The notes under the pieces: generated by a model
The model's database searches: none
The model's input: only the letters and a program-made list of their open reading frames with translations
Told to the model about the DNA's origin: nothing
In this document: in pieces, positions 6,562 through 14,814 of the stretch
Layout: each line of letters opens with the position of its first letter
How positions within the stretch are numbered: the stretch's first letter is position 1
Position numbers and translations under genes: made by a program
Assembly (NCBI GenBank): GCA_016781885.1
Contig: JADDPM010000006.1
Coordinates: 1 to 27,515, forward strand
Length of the DNA: 27,515 bases
Direction of reading: 5' to 3'
Source: Rubrobacter sp.
GTDB taxonomy: Bacteria > Actinomycetota > Rubrobacteria > Rubrobacterales > Rubrobacteraceae

Positions 6562-7860
6562 ATGGACCGCTCCGCCCGACTCATGCAGCGGGCCGTCAAG
6601 CGGCTGCCCGGAGGCGTGAACAGCCCCGTCCGGGCGTTCCGCTCCGTAGGCGGGGATCCGCTGTTCATGCAGCGCGGCGAGGGGTCTCGCATCTTCGACG
6701 TGGACGGCAACTCCTACGTGGACTACGTAATGAGCTATGGTCCGCTTGTCCTCGGCCATGCCCACCCGGACGTGGTGGCGGCGTTGGAGGATATGGCCCG
6801 GAGCGGGACCACCTTCGGGGCGCCGACGGAGCTCGAGGTCGAGATGGCGGAACTGGTCTGCGAGGTCGTCCCCTCGATGGAGATGGTCAGGATGACCAAC
6901 TCCGGCACCGAGGCCACGATGGGCGCTATCCGGGTCGCGCGCGGGTTCAACGGCCGCGAGGCCATCTTGAAGTTTGACGGCAACTACCACGGCCATGGCG
7001 ACGCCCTGCTTGTCTCGGCCGGCTCGGGCGTCGCTACGCTCGGTCTCCCCGACAGCCCCGGTGTCACTAAGGGAGCCGCGAAAGACACCGCGGTTCTGCC
7101 GTACAACGACCTTGAAGCGGTGCGGGCGCTCTTCGAGGAGCGAGGCGAGGAGTTCGCCGCCGTTATCCTGGAGCCCGTGTGCGGGAATATGGGGTGTGTG
7201 CCGCCTGTGGAGGGCTACCTGGAGGGGCTAAGGGAGATCACGCAACAGTACGGAACGATCCTTATCTTCGACGAGGTGATGACCGGGTTCAGGCTCGCCC
7301 GGGGCGGGGCGCAGGAGCGGTACGGGGTCGTCCCGGACATGACGTGTCTCGGCAAGATCATTGGCGGGGGTCTACCCGTCGGGGCGTTTGGTGGGAGACG
7401 TGAGATCATGGACCAGGTCGCCCCCTCCGGCCCCATCTACCAGGCCGGGACTCTCTCTGGCAACCCGCTCGCGATGGCCGCCGGTCTCGCCACTCTGCGG
7501 GCCACCGGCGAGCCGGGCTTCTACGAGGGGCTCGAAGAGCTTGGGGAACGCTGGCGGTGGGGCATGGCCGAGGCCGCGAGCGAGGGAGGGGTTCCCTTTA
7601 CTATAAACCAAGTCGGTTCGATGGTGAGCATCTTCTTCACGGAGGGGCCGGTGACTGACTTCGGCTCGGCTGCTCGCTCGGATACGAAGGCGTTCAAAGA
7701 CTTCTTCTGGCACATGCTCGGGCGCGGCATCTACCTCGCCCCCAGCCAGTACGAGGCTGGATTTATCTCTTCCGTACACTCCGAGGAGGACCTGAACAAG
7801 ACCTTCGAGGCGGCCCGCGAGTGGTTCGCCAGGACACCTGCGGGCGCGGGGCTGGGCTGA
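6562..7860 (+). CDS. hemL: Glutamate-1-semialdehyde 2,1-aminomutase HemL
   Basis: HemL is a PLP enzyme that moves the amino group of glutamate-1-semialdehyde to make 5-aminolevulinate, completing the C5 route begun by HemA. The 432-residue product starts with the family motif LPGGVNSPVRAF near residue 14. It contains FDGNYHGHGDALLVSAGSG and the PLP-binding FDEVMTGFR. The catalytic lysine is K265 in LGKIIGGGLPVGAFGG, the same number as in E. coli. ATG 6562 fits homologue length; an in-frame TTG at 6487 would add 25 residues translated from the structured leader. AAGGGAA lies about ten bases upstream. The stop TGA shares its last base with the start of the next gene. Separation from hemA-hemB by a structured leader suggests separate control. 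Confidence 0.96.
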   Translation: MDRSARLMQRAVKRLPGGVNSPVRAFRSVGGDPLFMQRGEGSRIFDVDGNSYVDYVMSYGPLVLGHAHPDVVAALEDMARSGTTFGAPTELEVEMAELVCEVVPSMEMVRMTNSGTEATMGAIRVARGFNGREAILKFDGNYHGHGDALLVSAGSGVATLGLPDSPGVTKGAAKDTAVLPYNDLEAVRALFEERGEEFAAVILEPVCGNMGCVPPVEGYLEGLREITQQYGTILIFDEVMTGFRLARGGAQERYGVVPDMTCLGKIIGGGLPVGAFGGRREIMDQVAPSGPIYQAGTLSGNPLAMAAGLATLRATGEPGFYEGLEELGERWRWGMAEAASEGGVPFTINQVGSMVSIFFTEGPVTDFGSAARSDTKAFKDFFWHMLGRGIYLAPSQYEAGFISSVHSEEDLNKTFEAAREWFARTPAGAGLG

Positions 7861-8297
7861 TGGTGGAGACCAAGCGCCGGACACCGGAGATCTCGCTAAG
7901 GGAGATTTTTCTGCGCGCCGCCGAAGGTCTGCCGGACGCGGCGAGGCGAGACTACCGGGGCGCGGTCGTCGCGGAGGCCCTGGGGTATCTGCAGGAGGGG
8001 TTCGGGGCGCACTACGCGAGCGGGGCGGCGAGCGATGACGCGATACTCGTCGGGGACCACGCTTATGCGCTGGCGGTCGAGACGATCGCCAGGCTGGACG
8101 AGCCGCGCTTCGTTGGGGTGGCGAGCCGTATGATCCGGGACGGGGCGGGTGAGATCTCGCGTGGAAGTGTGGTCTCTATCTCGCTGTGGACGCCGCACCT
8201 CGCCCAGCTCCTCGGCATAATCTCCGGTGAGGGCGAGGAGCGCTCGAAGGAGCGCATAAAGGACGCGATAGTGGAGGTGACGGATGGGGCCCAATAA
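7860..8297 (+). CDS. Small prenyl-diphosphate-synthase-like helical protein, function unknown
   Basis: This 145-residue protein starts at an ATG that shares its A with the hemL stop (TGATG) and overlaps the UbiD gene by 14 bases, so translation is probably coupled on both sides. I do not recognise a named family with certainty. Residues around 60-100 read ILVGDHAYALAVETIARLD, then EPRFVGVASRMIRDGAGEIS. They resemble the GDYLFAEAFHGLAEIGDPRL and EAAMGLAAGELEQ segment of the polyprenyl synthase at 11859-12908. It has no DDxxD motif, so it is unlikely to catalyse prenyl transfer alone. Heterodimeric heptaprenyl synthases use a small non-catalytic subunit (HepS/GerC1), and a similar chain-length or stabilising role is my inference. 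Codon use matches the neighbours. Confidence 0.7.
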   Translation: MVETKRRTPEISLREIFLRAAEGLPDAARRDYRGAVVAEALGYLQEGFGAHYASGAASDDAILVGDHAYALAVETIARLDEPRFVGVASRMIRDGAGEISRGSVVSISLWTPHLAQLLGIISGEGEERSKERIKDAIVEVTDGAQ

Positions 8298-9750
8298 CCT
8301 GCAAGAGTTCGTGAGCGACCTGCGGAAGACCGGCGAGCTCGTGGACGTGCACGAGCCGGTGAGCGCGAAGTTCGAGATCACCGAGATCGCCGACCGCGTT
8401 ATGAAGAGGACTGGCCCCGCCCTCCTCTTCCACAACGTAAAAGGTAGCGACCATCCCCTCCTCATAAACGCCTTCGGCTCCAAGAAGCGGATGGCGAACG
8501 CGCTAGGTGTCGAAGACCTGAACGAGATCGGAGGGCGCATAGAGGAGCTCCTCGGGCTCACCAAAGGCCCCGGCAAGGGCCTCATGGCGAAGCTTCAACT
8601 CCTGCCACGCCTCTACGAGGTCTCCAAGTTCCCGCCTCGCACGATCTCCCGGGGCGCTCCGTGCCAGGAGGTTGTCTACCGCGGCGATGAGATAGACCTC
8701 GAACGTCTCCCCGTCCAGACCTGCTGGCCAGAGGACGGCGGACCCTTCGTGACCCTCACGATGGTCCACACCCAGGACCCCGAGAACGGTGAGAAGAACG
8801 CCGGTATGTACCGTGTCCAGCGCTTCGACAAAAAGACCGCCGGCCTGCACTGGCAGCGCCACAAGACTGGCGCGGCCCACTTCGAGAAGGCAAAGAGGAT
8901 GGGCCGAAAGCTACCCGTGGCGGTGACGCTGGGCGGCGACCCGGCGACCATCTACTCGGCCTCGGCACCGCTCCCGCCAGGTATCAGCGAGTTCGTCTTC
9001 GCCGGCTTCCTGCGCAAGGAGCCCGTAAAGCTTGTGAAGTGTCTGACGAACGATCTGGAGGTCCCGGCGGAGGCGGAGATCGTCATAGAAGGCTACGCCG
9101 ACCCGGAGGAGCCGCTGACGCTGGAGGGACCGTTCGGCGACCACACGGGCTTCTACTCGCTCGCCGACTACTACCCGGCTATGCACGTCACGGCTGTGAC
9201 CATGCGCCGCAACGCGATCTACCCTTCGACCATCGTCGGCCGTCCGCCGATGGAGGATGCCTGGCTCGGGTACGCTACGGAGCGCATCTTCTTGCCACTC
9301 GCGCGCCTCACGATGCCGGAGATCGTCAACTACCACCTGCCGCCGGAGGGTATCTTTCACAACCTCGTCTTCGTCTCCATAGACAAGCAGTATCCCGGGC
9401 ACGCCTTCAAGGTTGGGGCCGGGATGCTCGGGATGGGGTTGATGAGCCTCTCGAAGATGATCGTCGTGCTCGACTCGGACGTAAACGTAGAAGACGTAAG
9501 CGAGGCGTGGTGGGTGACGTTAAACAACATAGACCCCGAGCGGGACATAAGGATGATGCCGGGACCGATAGACGTGCTCGACCACTCCAGCCGCGCCTTC
9601 TCCTACGGGTCGAAGATGATCGTGGACGCGACGAAGAAGTGGCCTGAGGAGGGCTTCACCCGCGAGTGGCCTGAGAAGATCAAGATGAGCGACGAGATAA
9701 AGAGTCTCGTCGACGAGAAGTGGGAGCGATATGGCATCCCCCTCGACTAG
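8284..9750 (+). CDS. mqnL: UbiD-family decarboxylase of the futalosine menaquinone pathway (MqnL-like)
   Basis: UbiD enzymes use prenylated FMN to decarboxylate aromatic acids. In the futalosine route MqnL is proposed to decarboxylate the prenylated 1,4-dihydroxy-6-naphthoate. The 488-residue product has UbiD length and features: an N-terminal LQEFVSDLRKTGELVDVHEP, GMYRVQ with R177 at the expected cofactor-binding position, and EGPFGDHTGFYS with E281 of the catalytic network. NLVFVSIDKQYPGHAFKVG occurs in the C-terminal half. GGAGG at 8273-8277 sits six bases before ATG 8284, inside the end of the preceding gene. UbiA- and UbiX-family genes follow directly, and futalosine genes lie downstream. 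These neighbours favour a menaquinone role over ubiquinone or phenylacrylate substrates. Confidence 0.92.
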   Translation: MGPNNLQEFVSDLRKTGELVDVHEPVSAKFEITEIADRVMKRTGPALLFHNVKGSDHPLLINAFGSKKRMANALGVEDLNEIGGRIEELLGLTKGPGKGLMAKLQLLPRLYEVSKFPPRTISRGAPCQEVVYRGDEIDLERLPVQTCWPEDGGPFVTLTMVHTQDPENGEKNAGMYRVQRFDKKTAGLHWQRHKTGAAHFEKAKRMGRKLPVAVTLGGDPATIYSASAPLPPGISEFVFAGFLRKEPVKLVKCLTNDLEVPAEAEIVIEGYADPEEPLTLEGPFGDHTGFYSLADYYPAMHVTAVTMRRNAIYPSTIVGRPPMEDAWLGYATERIFLPLARLTMPEIVNYHLPPEGIFHNLVFVSIDKQYPGHAFKVGAGMLGMGLMSLSKMIVVLDSDVNVEDVSEAWWVTLNNIDPERDIRMMPGPIDVLDHSSRAFSYGSKMIVDATKKWPEEGFTREWPEKIKMSDEIKSLVDEKWERYGIPLD

Positions 9751-10621
9751 AAGCTCCGCTTCCGGCCCCAACATGGGCAGGCTACGGGTGCTCCTGGAGA
9801 TGGTTAAGTGGGAGCATACCGTCTTCGCGCTGCCGTTCGCCTACGCCGGGATGCTCGCCGCGCCGGTATCGTTCAGCCTCTCGAACCTGGTCTGGATCAC
9901 GGTCGCCATGGTCGGCGCCCGCACCGCCGGCATGACCCTCAACCGTATCATCGACGCGAGCATAGACGCCCGCAACCCCCGCACCGCCGACCGCGCCATC
10001 CCCAAAGGGCTCGTAGGGGTGAGGGAGGCGTGGGTCTTTACCGCAGCGGCTATCGGGTTGCTAATACTTGCGACGTTCTTCCTCGCCCCGATCACGCGCG
10101 TGCTCTGGCCGCTCGTCGTCCTGGGCTTCGTCGTCTACCCGTACACCAAACGCTTCACCTGGCTCTGCCACCTCGCGCTGGGGATAGCCAACGGCCTCGC
10201 CCCGGCGGCGGCGTGGGTAGCGGTGACGAACGACGTCTCGTGGACGCCGGTCCTGATCTGGGCGGCGGCCGCGCTCTGGGTCGGTGGCTTCGACATCATC
10301 TACGCCCTCCTCGACCGCGACTTCGACCTCGAGAACCGGGTCAACTCCCTGCCCGCGCGGTTCGGGGTTGGCCCCGCGCTGGTCGTCTCGCGCCTGTGGC
10401 ACACGCTGAGCGTGGCGCTCCTCGTCGCGTTCGGGGTGGCGGCTGGGCTTGGGGTCGTCTACTACCTGGGGGTCGTGGTGGTGGCGTGGCTGTTGTTCTA
10501 TGAGCAGTCGCTCATAAAGAAGGAGGACCTCTCTAAGCTCAACATGGCTTTCTTCACGATGAACGGGGTTATCAGCGTGATCTTCTTCGTCTTCGTGCTC
10601 CTCGACCGGGTTATGACCTGA
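9731..10621 (+). CDS. mqnP: UbiA-family aromatic prenyltransferase for menaquinone (MqnP-like)
   Basis: This 296-residue integral membrane enzyme should attach the polyprenyl chain to 1,4-dihydroxy-6-naphthoate. The first Asp-rich motif is NRIIDASIDARNPRTADR, which binds prenyl diphosphate through magnesium. The second is DIIYALLDRDFDLENRVNSL. The region from VKWEHTVFALPFAYAGM through the C-terminal VISVIFFVFVLLDRV holds about eight hydrophobic helices. GGGAG just before ATG 9731 supports that start; a later ATG at 9773 is possible but has no ribosome site. The gene overlaps mqnL by 20 bases and its stop shares a base with the UbiX start. The second UbiA homologue, at 19480, has a different signature and context. 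Confidence 0.92.
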   Translation: MASPSTRSSASGPNMGRLRVLLEMVKWEHTVFALPFAYAGMLAAPVSFSLSNLVWITVAMVGARTAGMTLNRIIDASIDARNPRTADRAIPKGLVGVREAWVFTAAAIGLLILATFFLAPITRVLWPLVVLGFVVYPYTKRFTWLCHLALGIANGLAPAAAWVAVTNDVSWTPVLIWAAAALWVGGFDIIYALLDRDFDLENRVNSLPARFGVGPALVVSRLWHTLSVALLVAFGVAAGLGVVYYLGVVVVAWLLFYEQSLIKKEDLSKLNMAFFTMNGVISVIFFVFVLLDRVMT

Positions 10622-11205
10622 TGGCCCTACAGAGCGCCTTTGTCGGCATCACCGGGGCGAGCGGGGCACCGTATGCGGTGCGCCTTATAGAAGCCCTCGT
10701 CGAGAACGACGTGTTCGTCGAGATTTGTGCGTCGGAGATGGGCGAGAAGGTCCTCGCCTACGAGATGGGCGGCCTCTCGACGAAGAAGCTGGCCGGGACC
10801 TACGGCGTGAAGCGCTATTCCCCGGACGACCTCTTCGCGCCCCCGGCGAGCGGGACGAGCGTGCCGGACACGACGGCTATAGTCCCGGCGAGCGTCTCTA
10901 CCGTAGGCAACATCGCCAACGGCACCGGGGCTAACCTGCTGCATCGGGTCGCGGACGTGGCCTTGAAGGAACGGAAACGGCTCGTGATCCTGGAGCGTGA
11001 GATGCCTTACAGCCTCGTACACCTTAGGAACATGGCGGCGATCACCGAGGCCGGCGGCCTCGTACTCTCGGCGGCGCCCGGCTTCTACAACCACCCGAAG
11101 ACGCTCGACGACGCTATAGACTTCGTCGTCGGCAAGACCCTGGACGCGATGGGCCTCGCGAGCCACGAACTGGTCGAGAGATGGGGGCACAAGCGGCGTG
11201 GATAG
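10621..11205 (+). CDS. mqnM: UbiX-family flavin prenyltransferase (MqnM-like)
   Basis: UbiX proteins attach a dimethylallyl group to FMN and so make the prenyl-FMN cofactor needed by UbiD decarboxylases. The 194-residue product starts with AFVGITGASGAPYAVRLIEA, the FMN-phosphate loop. It also contains ASVSTVGNIANGTGANLLHR and LEREMPYSLVHLRNMAAITE, the conserved substrate-binding strip, and ends in a short C-terminal helix. It is encoded next to its expected partner and overlaps mqnP as TGATG. A flavoprotein decarboxylase of another type is unlikely given these motifs. Whether it serves one or several UbiD proteins in the cell is unknown. Confidence 0.93.
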   Translation: MALQSAFVGITGASGAPYAVRLIEALVENDVFVEICASEMGEKVLAYEMGGLSTKKLAGTYGVKRYSPDDLFAPPASGTSVPDTTAIVPASVSTVGNIANGTGANLLHRVADVALKERKRLVILEREMPYSLVHLRNMAAITEAGGLVLSAAPGFYNHPKTLDDAIDFVVGKTLDAMGLASHELVERWGHKRRG

Positions 11206-11935
11206 AGGGAACACACACAGGGGGCGGCTCCCGACCGGGGAGGAACGGGCGCGATTAGTGCGGGAGATGTTCGATCGGATCGCATCTCGCTACGAGCTCC
11301 TCAATACCCTCATGACCGCTGGCCTGCATCGCGTATGGAACAACAAGGCGGTGGAGGCGACCGGGCTGCGCGAAGGCGGCCGGGCCCTGGACCTCGCCTG
11401 CGGTACGGGCAGCCTGACGCGCGACCTGGCGAAGAAGGCCGGGCCGACAGGATACGTGCTGGGGATGGACTTCTCCCGCGAGATGCTCCGGGCGGCGCAG
11501 GCTCGCCCGACTTCGAACGTCGAGTACCGGCTCGGCGATGCGACGGACCTTACGGGCGTTGTTCCGGACAAGTTCTTCGATGCGGCGACGATAGCCTACG
11601 GAGCGCGCAACATCCCGGACCTCGACGCGCTCTTCTCGGAGATGGCGCGGGTGGTGAGGCCGGGGGGGAGGGTGGTTTGCCTGGAGATAGCGCGGCCAAA
11701 GGGACGATTATCTGCTACCTTTTACCGCCTGTGGTTCGATAGGGTGGTGCCCCGCCTGGGCGCAATAGTCTCAGGGGACGCCTGGGCGTACTCGTATCTG
11801 CCCGAGTCGGTGAAAGAGTTCGTAGCACCCGGTGAATTAGCTGAGATAATGGAGCGTAATGGATTACAAAACGTTACATGGCGCGGGTTATCTGGCGGAA
11901 TCATCACGCTCCACGCCGGGACGAGACCTGGCTGA
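11198..11935 (+). CDS. menG: Demethylmenaquinone methyltransferase (UbiE/MenG)
   Basis: This enzyme transfers a methyl group from SAM to demethylmenaquinone, the last step of menaquinone synthesis. The 245-residue product has the UbiE start MFDRIASRYELLNTLMTAGL and HRVWNNKAVEATGLREG. The SAM-binding motif I is ALDLACGTGSLTRDL. AARNIPDLDALFSEMARVVR-like sequence is present as YGARNIPDLDALFSEMARVV. I chose GTG 11198, overlapping the UbiX gene by eight bases; a GTG near 11260 would also retain the core. The last 77 bases overlap the proposed start of the polyprenyl synthase. The same methyltransferase serves both classical and futalosine routes, so it is consistent with the cluster but not diagnostic. 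Confidence 0.93.
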   Translation: MDRGNTHRGRLPTGEERARLVREMFDRIASRYELLNTLMTAGLHRVWNNKAVEATGLREGGRALDLACGTGSLTRDLAKKAGPTGYVLGMDFSREMLRAAQARPTSNVEYRLGDATDLTGVVPDKFFDAATIAYGARNIPDLDALFSEMARVVRPGGRVVCLEIARPKGRLSATFYRLWFDRVVPRLGAIVSGDAWAYSYLPESVKEFVAPGELAEIMERNGLQNVTWRGLSGGIITLHAGTRPG

Positions 11936-12908
11936 AAGCGCTAGAAACCTACGCGCTGCGCTACCCGAGGGAGCATCAGAGGCCGTGACGCGGGTCGAAG
12001 ACTCGCTCGTCGAGGTCGCCGGGCGGGCTCCTGTGGAGCTCGTGGCACCGGCGCTGGAGGCGCTCACGGCGGGGGGCAAGCGGCTTCGCCCGATCCTGCT
12101 GGTCCTCGGCGCCCAGATAGGCGAGCCGGGCCCTGATGCACTGCTTACGGCCTCCACAGCTATCGAGGTACTTCACACGGCGACCCTCATACACGACGAC
12201 GTGGTGGACAAGGCGGAGTCGAGGCGCGGGAGACCTACTGCCGTGACCGCCTACGGGCGCGAGACCGCGGTGGCGACCGGCGATTACCTCTTCGCCGAGG
12301 CGTTTCATGGTCTGGCGGAGATCGGGGACCCGAGGCTCGTGCGCGCCTTCTCGGAGGCGGCGATGGGGCTGGCGGCGGGTGAGCTGGAGCAGTTCCGCTC
12401 CTCGCGTGGACCGGTGGAGGTCGAGGCGTATATGGAGCACATCCGCATGAAGACCGCGGGCCTCTTCCGGGCCGCGTGCGTGGCGGGCGGTACCGTAGGC
12501 GGTCTCTCTCTCAAGCAGATAGATGCTCTGGCGACCTACGGGCAGGCGTTGGGGCTCGCGTTCCAGATGTCCGACGACGTGATGGATCTCGTGGGCAAGC
12601 CGGGGCTCATGGGCAAGGGCGTGGGGACGGATCTCGCGGAGGGGACCGTGACGCTGCCGGTTATCTTCGCCATCAAGGAGGGGGACGCGGCGGTCATTCG
12701 GCGTGTCCTGGAGACGCCGGACCCGGGGCCGGAGCTCTTGGAAGCCGGGATCGAGGCGGTTCTGGCGACGGAGGCGATAGAGAAGACGGAGGCCTGGGCG
12801 CTGGGAGAGGTCGAGGCCGCGATAGAGGGGCTCGGTTTGTTGCCTGAAGGGGCGGAGCGGGCCATCTTGGAGGCGATAGCGAGCGAGGTGGTGGGTAGGG
12901 ATGCTTGA
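11859..12908 (+). CDS. Trans-polyprenyl diphosphate synthase (menaquinone side chain)
   Basis: Long-chain polyprenyl synthases extend farnesyl or geranylgeranyl diphosphate with IPP to make the quinone tail. The 349-residue frame contains GGKRLRPILLVLGAQIG, the first Asp-rich motif HDDVVDKAESRRGRPTA, GDYLFAEAFHGLAE, and the second Asp-rich motif QMSDDVMDLVG followed by GKGVGTDLAEGTVTLPVIF. Product length cannot be deduced by eye. Start choice is uncertain. ATG 11859 has GGAG four bases upstream but overlaps menG by 77 bases. GTG 11985, at codon 43, is in frame, downstream of menG, and would still keep the whole catalytic fold. It overlaps mqnE by eight bases. The small protein at 7860 may be a partner. 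Confidence 0.92.
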   Translation: MDYKTLHGAGYLAESSRSTPGRDLAESARNLRAALPEGASEAVTRVEDSLVEVAGRAPVELVAPALEALTAGGKRLRPILLVLGAQIGEPGPDALLTASTAIEVLHTATLIHDDVVDKAESRRGRPTAVTAYGRETAVATGDYLFAEAFHGLAEIGDPRLVRAFSEAAMGLAAGELEQFRSSRGPVEVEAYMEHIRMKTAGLFRAACVAGGTVGGLSLKQIDALATYGQALGLAFQMSDDVMDLVGKPGLMGKGVGTDLAEGTVTLPVIFAIKEGDAAVIRRVLETPDPGPELLEAGIEAVLATEAIEKTEAWALGEVEAAIEGLGLLPEGAERAILEAIASEVVGRDA

Positions 12909-14001
12909 GATTGGTGCGCCAGCGGATCTCTCGGAGATTCGGGAAAAAGTCTATGCGGGCGAGCGGCTCTCCTTTGAGGATGGGCTGGGGCTCTTCGAGT
13001 CGAACGACCTTACGCAGATCGGTCGCCTCGCCAACTACGTGCGTGAGGGCCGCCACGGCGATAGGGCCTACTTCTCGCACAAGTATCGGCTCTACCCGAC
13101 GAACATCTGCGTCTACCGCTGCCGGTTCTGCGCCTTTCGCGTTAGCAAGGGCGACGAGCGAGGATACGAGTGGCCGGCGGAGAAGACGTTGCACGAGCTG
13201 GAGAAGGTGGACCTGACGGGTGTGGCTGAGTTCCACATCGTCGGCGGCATCCATCCCGAGTGGGGCTTCGACGTGTACCTGGACATCGTCCGGGAGCTGC
13301 ACCGCGTCTACCCGGAGATACATATAAAGGCGTGGACGGCGGTGGAGATAGACCACTTTACGCACCAGACCGGGAAGAGCGCGGAGTGGGTGTTGAACGA
13401 GATGCGCGAGGCGGGGCTCGGTAGCCTGCCGGGGGGCGGCGCGGAGATCTTTGACTGGGAGATACGCCGCACTATCTGCCGGACCAAGTGTACCGGCGAG
13501 CGGTGGCTGGAGGTCCACGAGGCGGCCCATAACCTTGGCATGAAGACAAACGCCACGATGCTCTATGGCCACGTCGAGACGCCCGAGAGCAAGGTGGACC
13601 ACATGCTCAGGCTGCGGGGTTTGCAGGATCGGACCGGGGGTTTCAGGACCTTTATCCCGCTCGCGTTCCACCCGGACAACACGCGGCTCAAGCACCTGCC
13701 GCGCTCCACAGGCGCCGACGACCTCAAGCACATCGCCATCGGACGGCTCCTGCTCGACAACTTTCCGCATATCATGGCGTACTGGGTTACTGAGACGCCG
13801 GAGGTCGCTCAGGTAGCGCTCTCGTTCGGGGCGGATGATCTGGACGGCACGATCATGATAGACGAGGAGATCATCAACGCCGCCGGGGGCAAGCACGTCG
13901 AGGGCGCGATGACCAAGAGCCGGTTCGCCACCATGATCCGCGAGGCCAGCCGCATACCACTCGAACGCGACACCGAATTCAACGTAATACGGGAGCTCTA
14001 A
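12901..14001 (+). CDS. mqnE: Aminodeoxyfutalosine synthase MqnE (radical SAM)
   Basis: MqnE joins the enolpyruvyl product of MqnA to the adenosyl radical from SAM, making aminodeoxyfutalosine and releasing CO2. The 366-residue product carries the [4Fe-4S] triad C70-x3-C74-x2-C77 in TNICVYRCRFCAF. MqnE-type signatures are VAEFHIVGGIHPEWGFD, IHIKAWTAVEIDHF, LGSLPGGGAEIFDWEIR and MKTNATMLYGHVET, then FIPLAFHPDNT. These separate it from MqnC, which reads NINYTNVC and MQGGLHPD. The ATG overlaps the prenyl synthase by eight bases. Fifteen bases separate it from mqnA. With mqnA, mqnC and mqnX it forms the early futalosine block. Confidence 0.95.
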   Translation: MLEIGAPADLSEIREKVYAGERLSFEDGLGLFESNDLTQIGRLANYVREGRHGDRAYFSHKYRLYPTNICVYRCRFCAFRVSKGDERGYEWPAEKTLHELEKVDLTGVAEFHIVGGIHPEWGFDVYLDIVRELHRVYPEIHIKAWTAVEIDHFTHQTGKSAEWVLNEMREAGLGSLPGGGAEIFDWEIRRTICRTKCTGERWLEVHEAAHNLGMKTNATMLYGHVETPESKVDHMLRLRGLQDRTGGFRTFIPLAFHPDNTRLKHLPRSTGADDLKHIAIGRLLLDNFPHIMAYWVTETPEVAQVALSFGADDLDGTIMIDEEIINAAGGKHVEGAMTKSRFATMIREASRIPLERDTEFNVIREL

Positions 14002-14016
14002 GGGTGATCCGCTAGG

Positions 14017-14814
14017 ATGCTCCGCGTCGGCTTTATAGACTACCTGAATTGCCTGCCCTTGAGGCTCGGCCTCGAAGAGACCGGCGGCCTCGAAGGGGTG
14101 GAGCTGGTGGGCGGCACGCCTGCGGAGACCAATGCGGCGCTCCTCTCGGGCGAGGTCGAGTTGGGCCTGGTCTCATCGGCGAGCTGGGCGCGCAACCGCG
14201 ACCGTCTGCGGAAGGTGCCTGGCTACGGCATAACCTCGAACGGCCCGGTGATGAGCGTGCTGCTCGCCACCCGCGAGGGCGTGCCGCTGAAGGAGGCGCG
14301 CCGGGTCGCGCTCACGAGCGAGTCGGCGACGAGCCACGTCCTCGCGCGGGTCGTGCTGAACCGCGTCTACGGCGCCTCGCCCTCCTACGAGGTGGTCTCC
14401 ACACGCCCGGAGCAGGCTCTAGCCGGGTACGACGCGGCGCTGTTTATAGGGGACACGGCGCTCGAGGTGCGGCGCATGGACGGCGTTACGACATACGATC
14501 TCGGGGAGTTGTGGGGCCGGCTCACGGGGCTGCCGATGGTCTATGCGGTTTGGGCTTCGCGGAGGGACCCGGCGCTGTACGGGTTCTGGGCCGACCGGGT
14601 GGCGCGGGCCGTCCTGTGGGCGGAGAGTAACCTGGACGTGATCGTCGCCGGGGCGCGGCGGCGCGGGGCCCCGGCGACGGACGGGGACTTGCGGAGGTAC
14701 TTCGCGGAACATCTCGGTTATCGGGTCGGGGTGCGCGAGGGAGAGGGTCTGAGACGGTATCTGGCGGAGGGAGGGCTTCTCGCCTCCGGTGTCTACGGGA
14801 AGGTGAGCGCATGA
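14017..14814 (+). CDS. mqnA: Chorismate dehydratase MqnA
   Basis: MqnA removes water from chorismate to give 3-[(1-carboxyvinyl)oxy]benzoate, the entry step of the futalosine pathway. The 265-residue product has the periplasmic-binding-protein-like fold of the family. It starts LRVGFIDYLNCLPLRLGL and continues with GGTPAETNAALLSGEVELGL, VSSASWARN, GPVMSVLLATREG and LTSESATSHVLAR. GDTALEVRR and ELWGRLTGLPMVYAVWA complete the pattern. There is no signal peptide, as expected for a cytosolic enzyme. The stop overlaps the mqnC start as ATGA. A general solute-binding protein is excluded by the motif set and the neighbours. Confidence 0.94.
   Translation: MLRVGFIDYLNCLPLRLGLEETGGLEGVELVGGTPAETNAALLSGEVELGLVSSASWARNRDRLRKVPGYGITSNGPVMSVLLATREGVPLKEARRVALTSESATSHVLARVVLNRVYGASPSYEVVSTRPEQALAGYDAALFIGDTALEVRRMDGVTTYDLGELWGRLTGLPMVYAVWASRRDPALYGFWADRVARAVLWAESNLDVIVAGARRRGAPATDGDLRRYFAEHLGYRVGVREGEGLRRYLAEGGLLASGVYGKVSA

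Noticed and set aside
12694..13896. 400-codon minus-strand open frame opposite mqnE
   Set aside because: Mirror of the codon bias of mqnE and the prenyl synthase; ends in Pro/Arg-rich repeats and has no recognisable domain.
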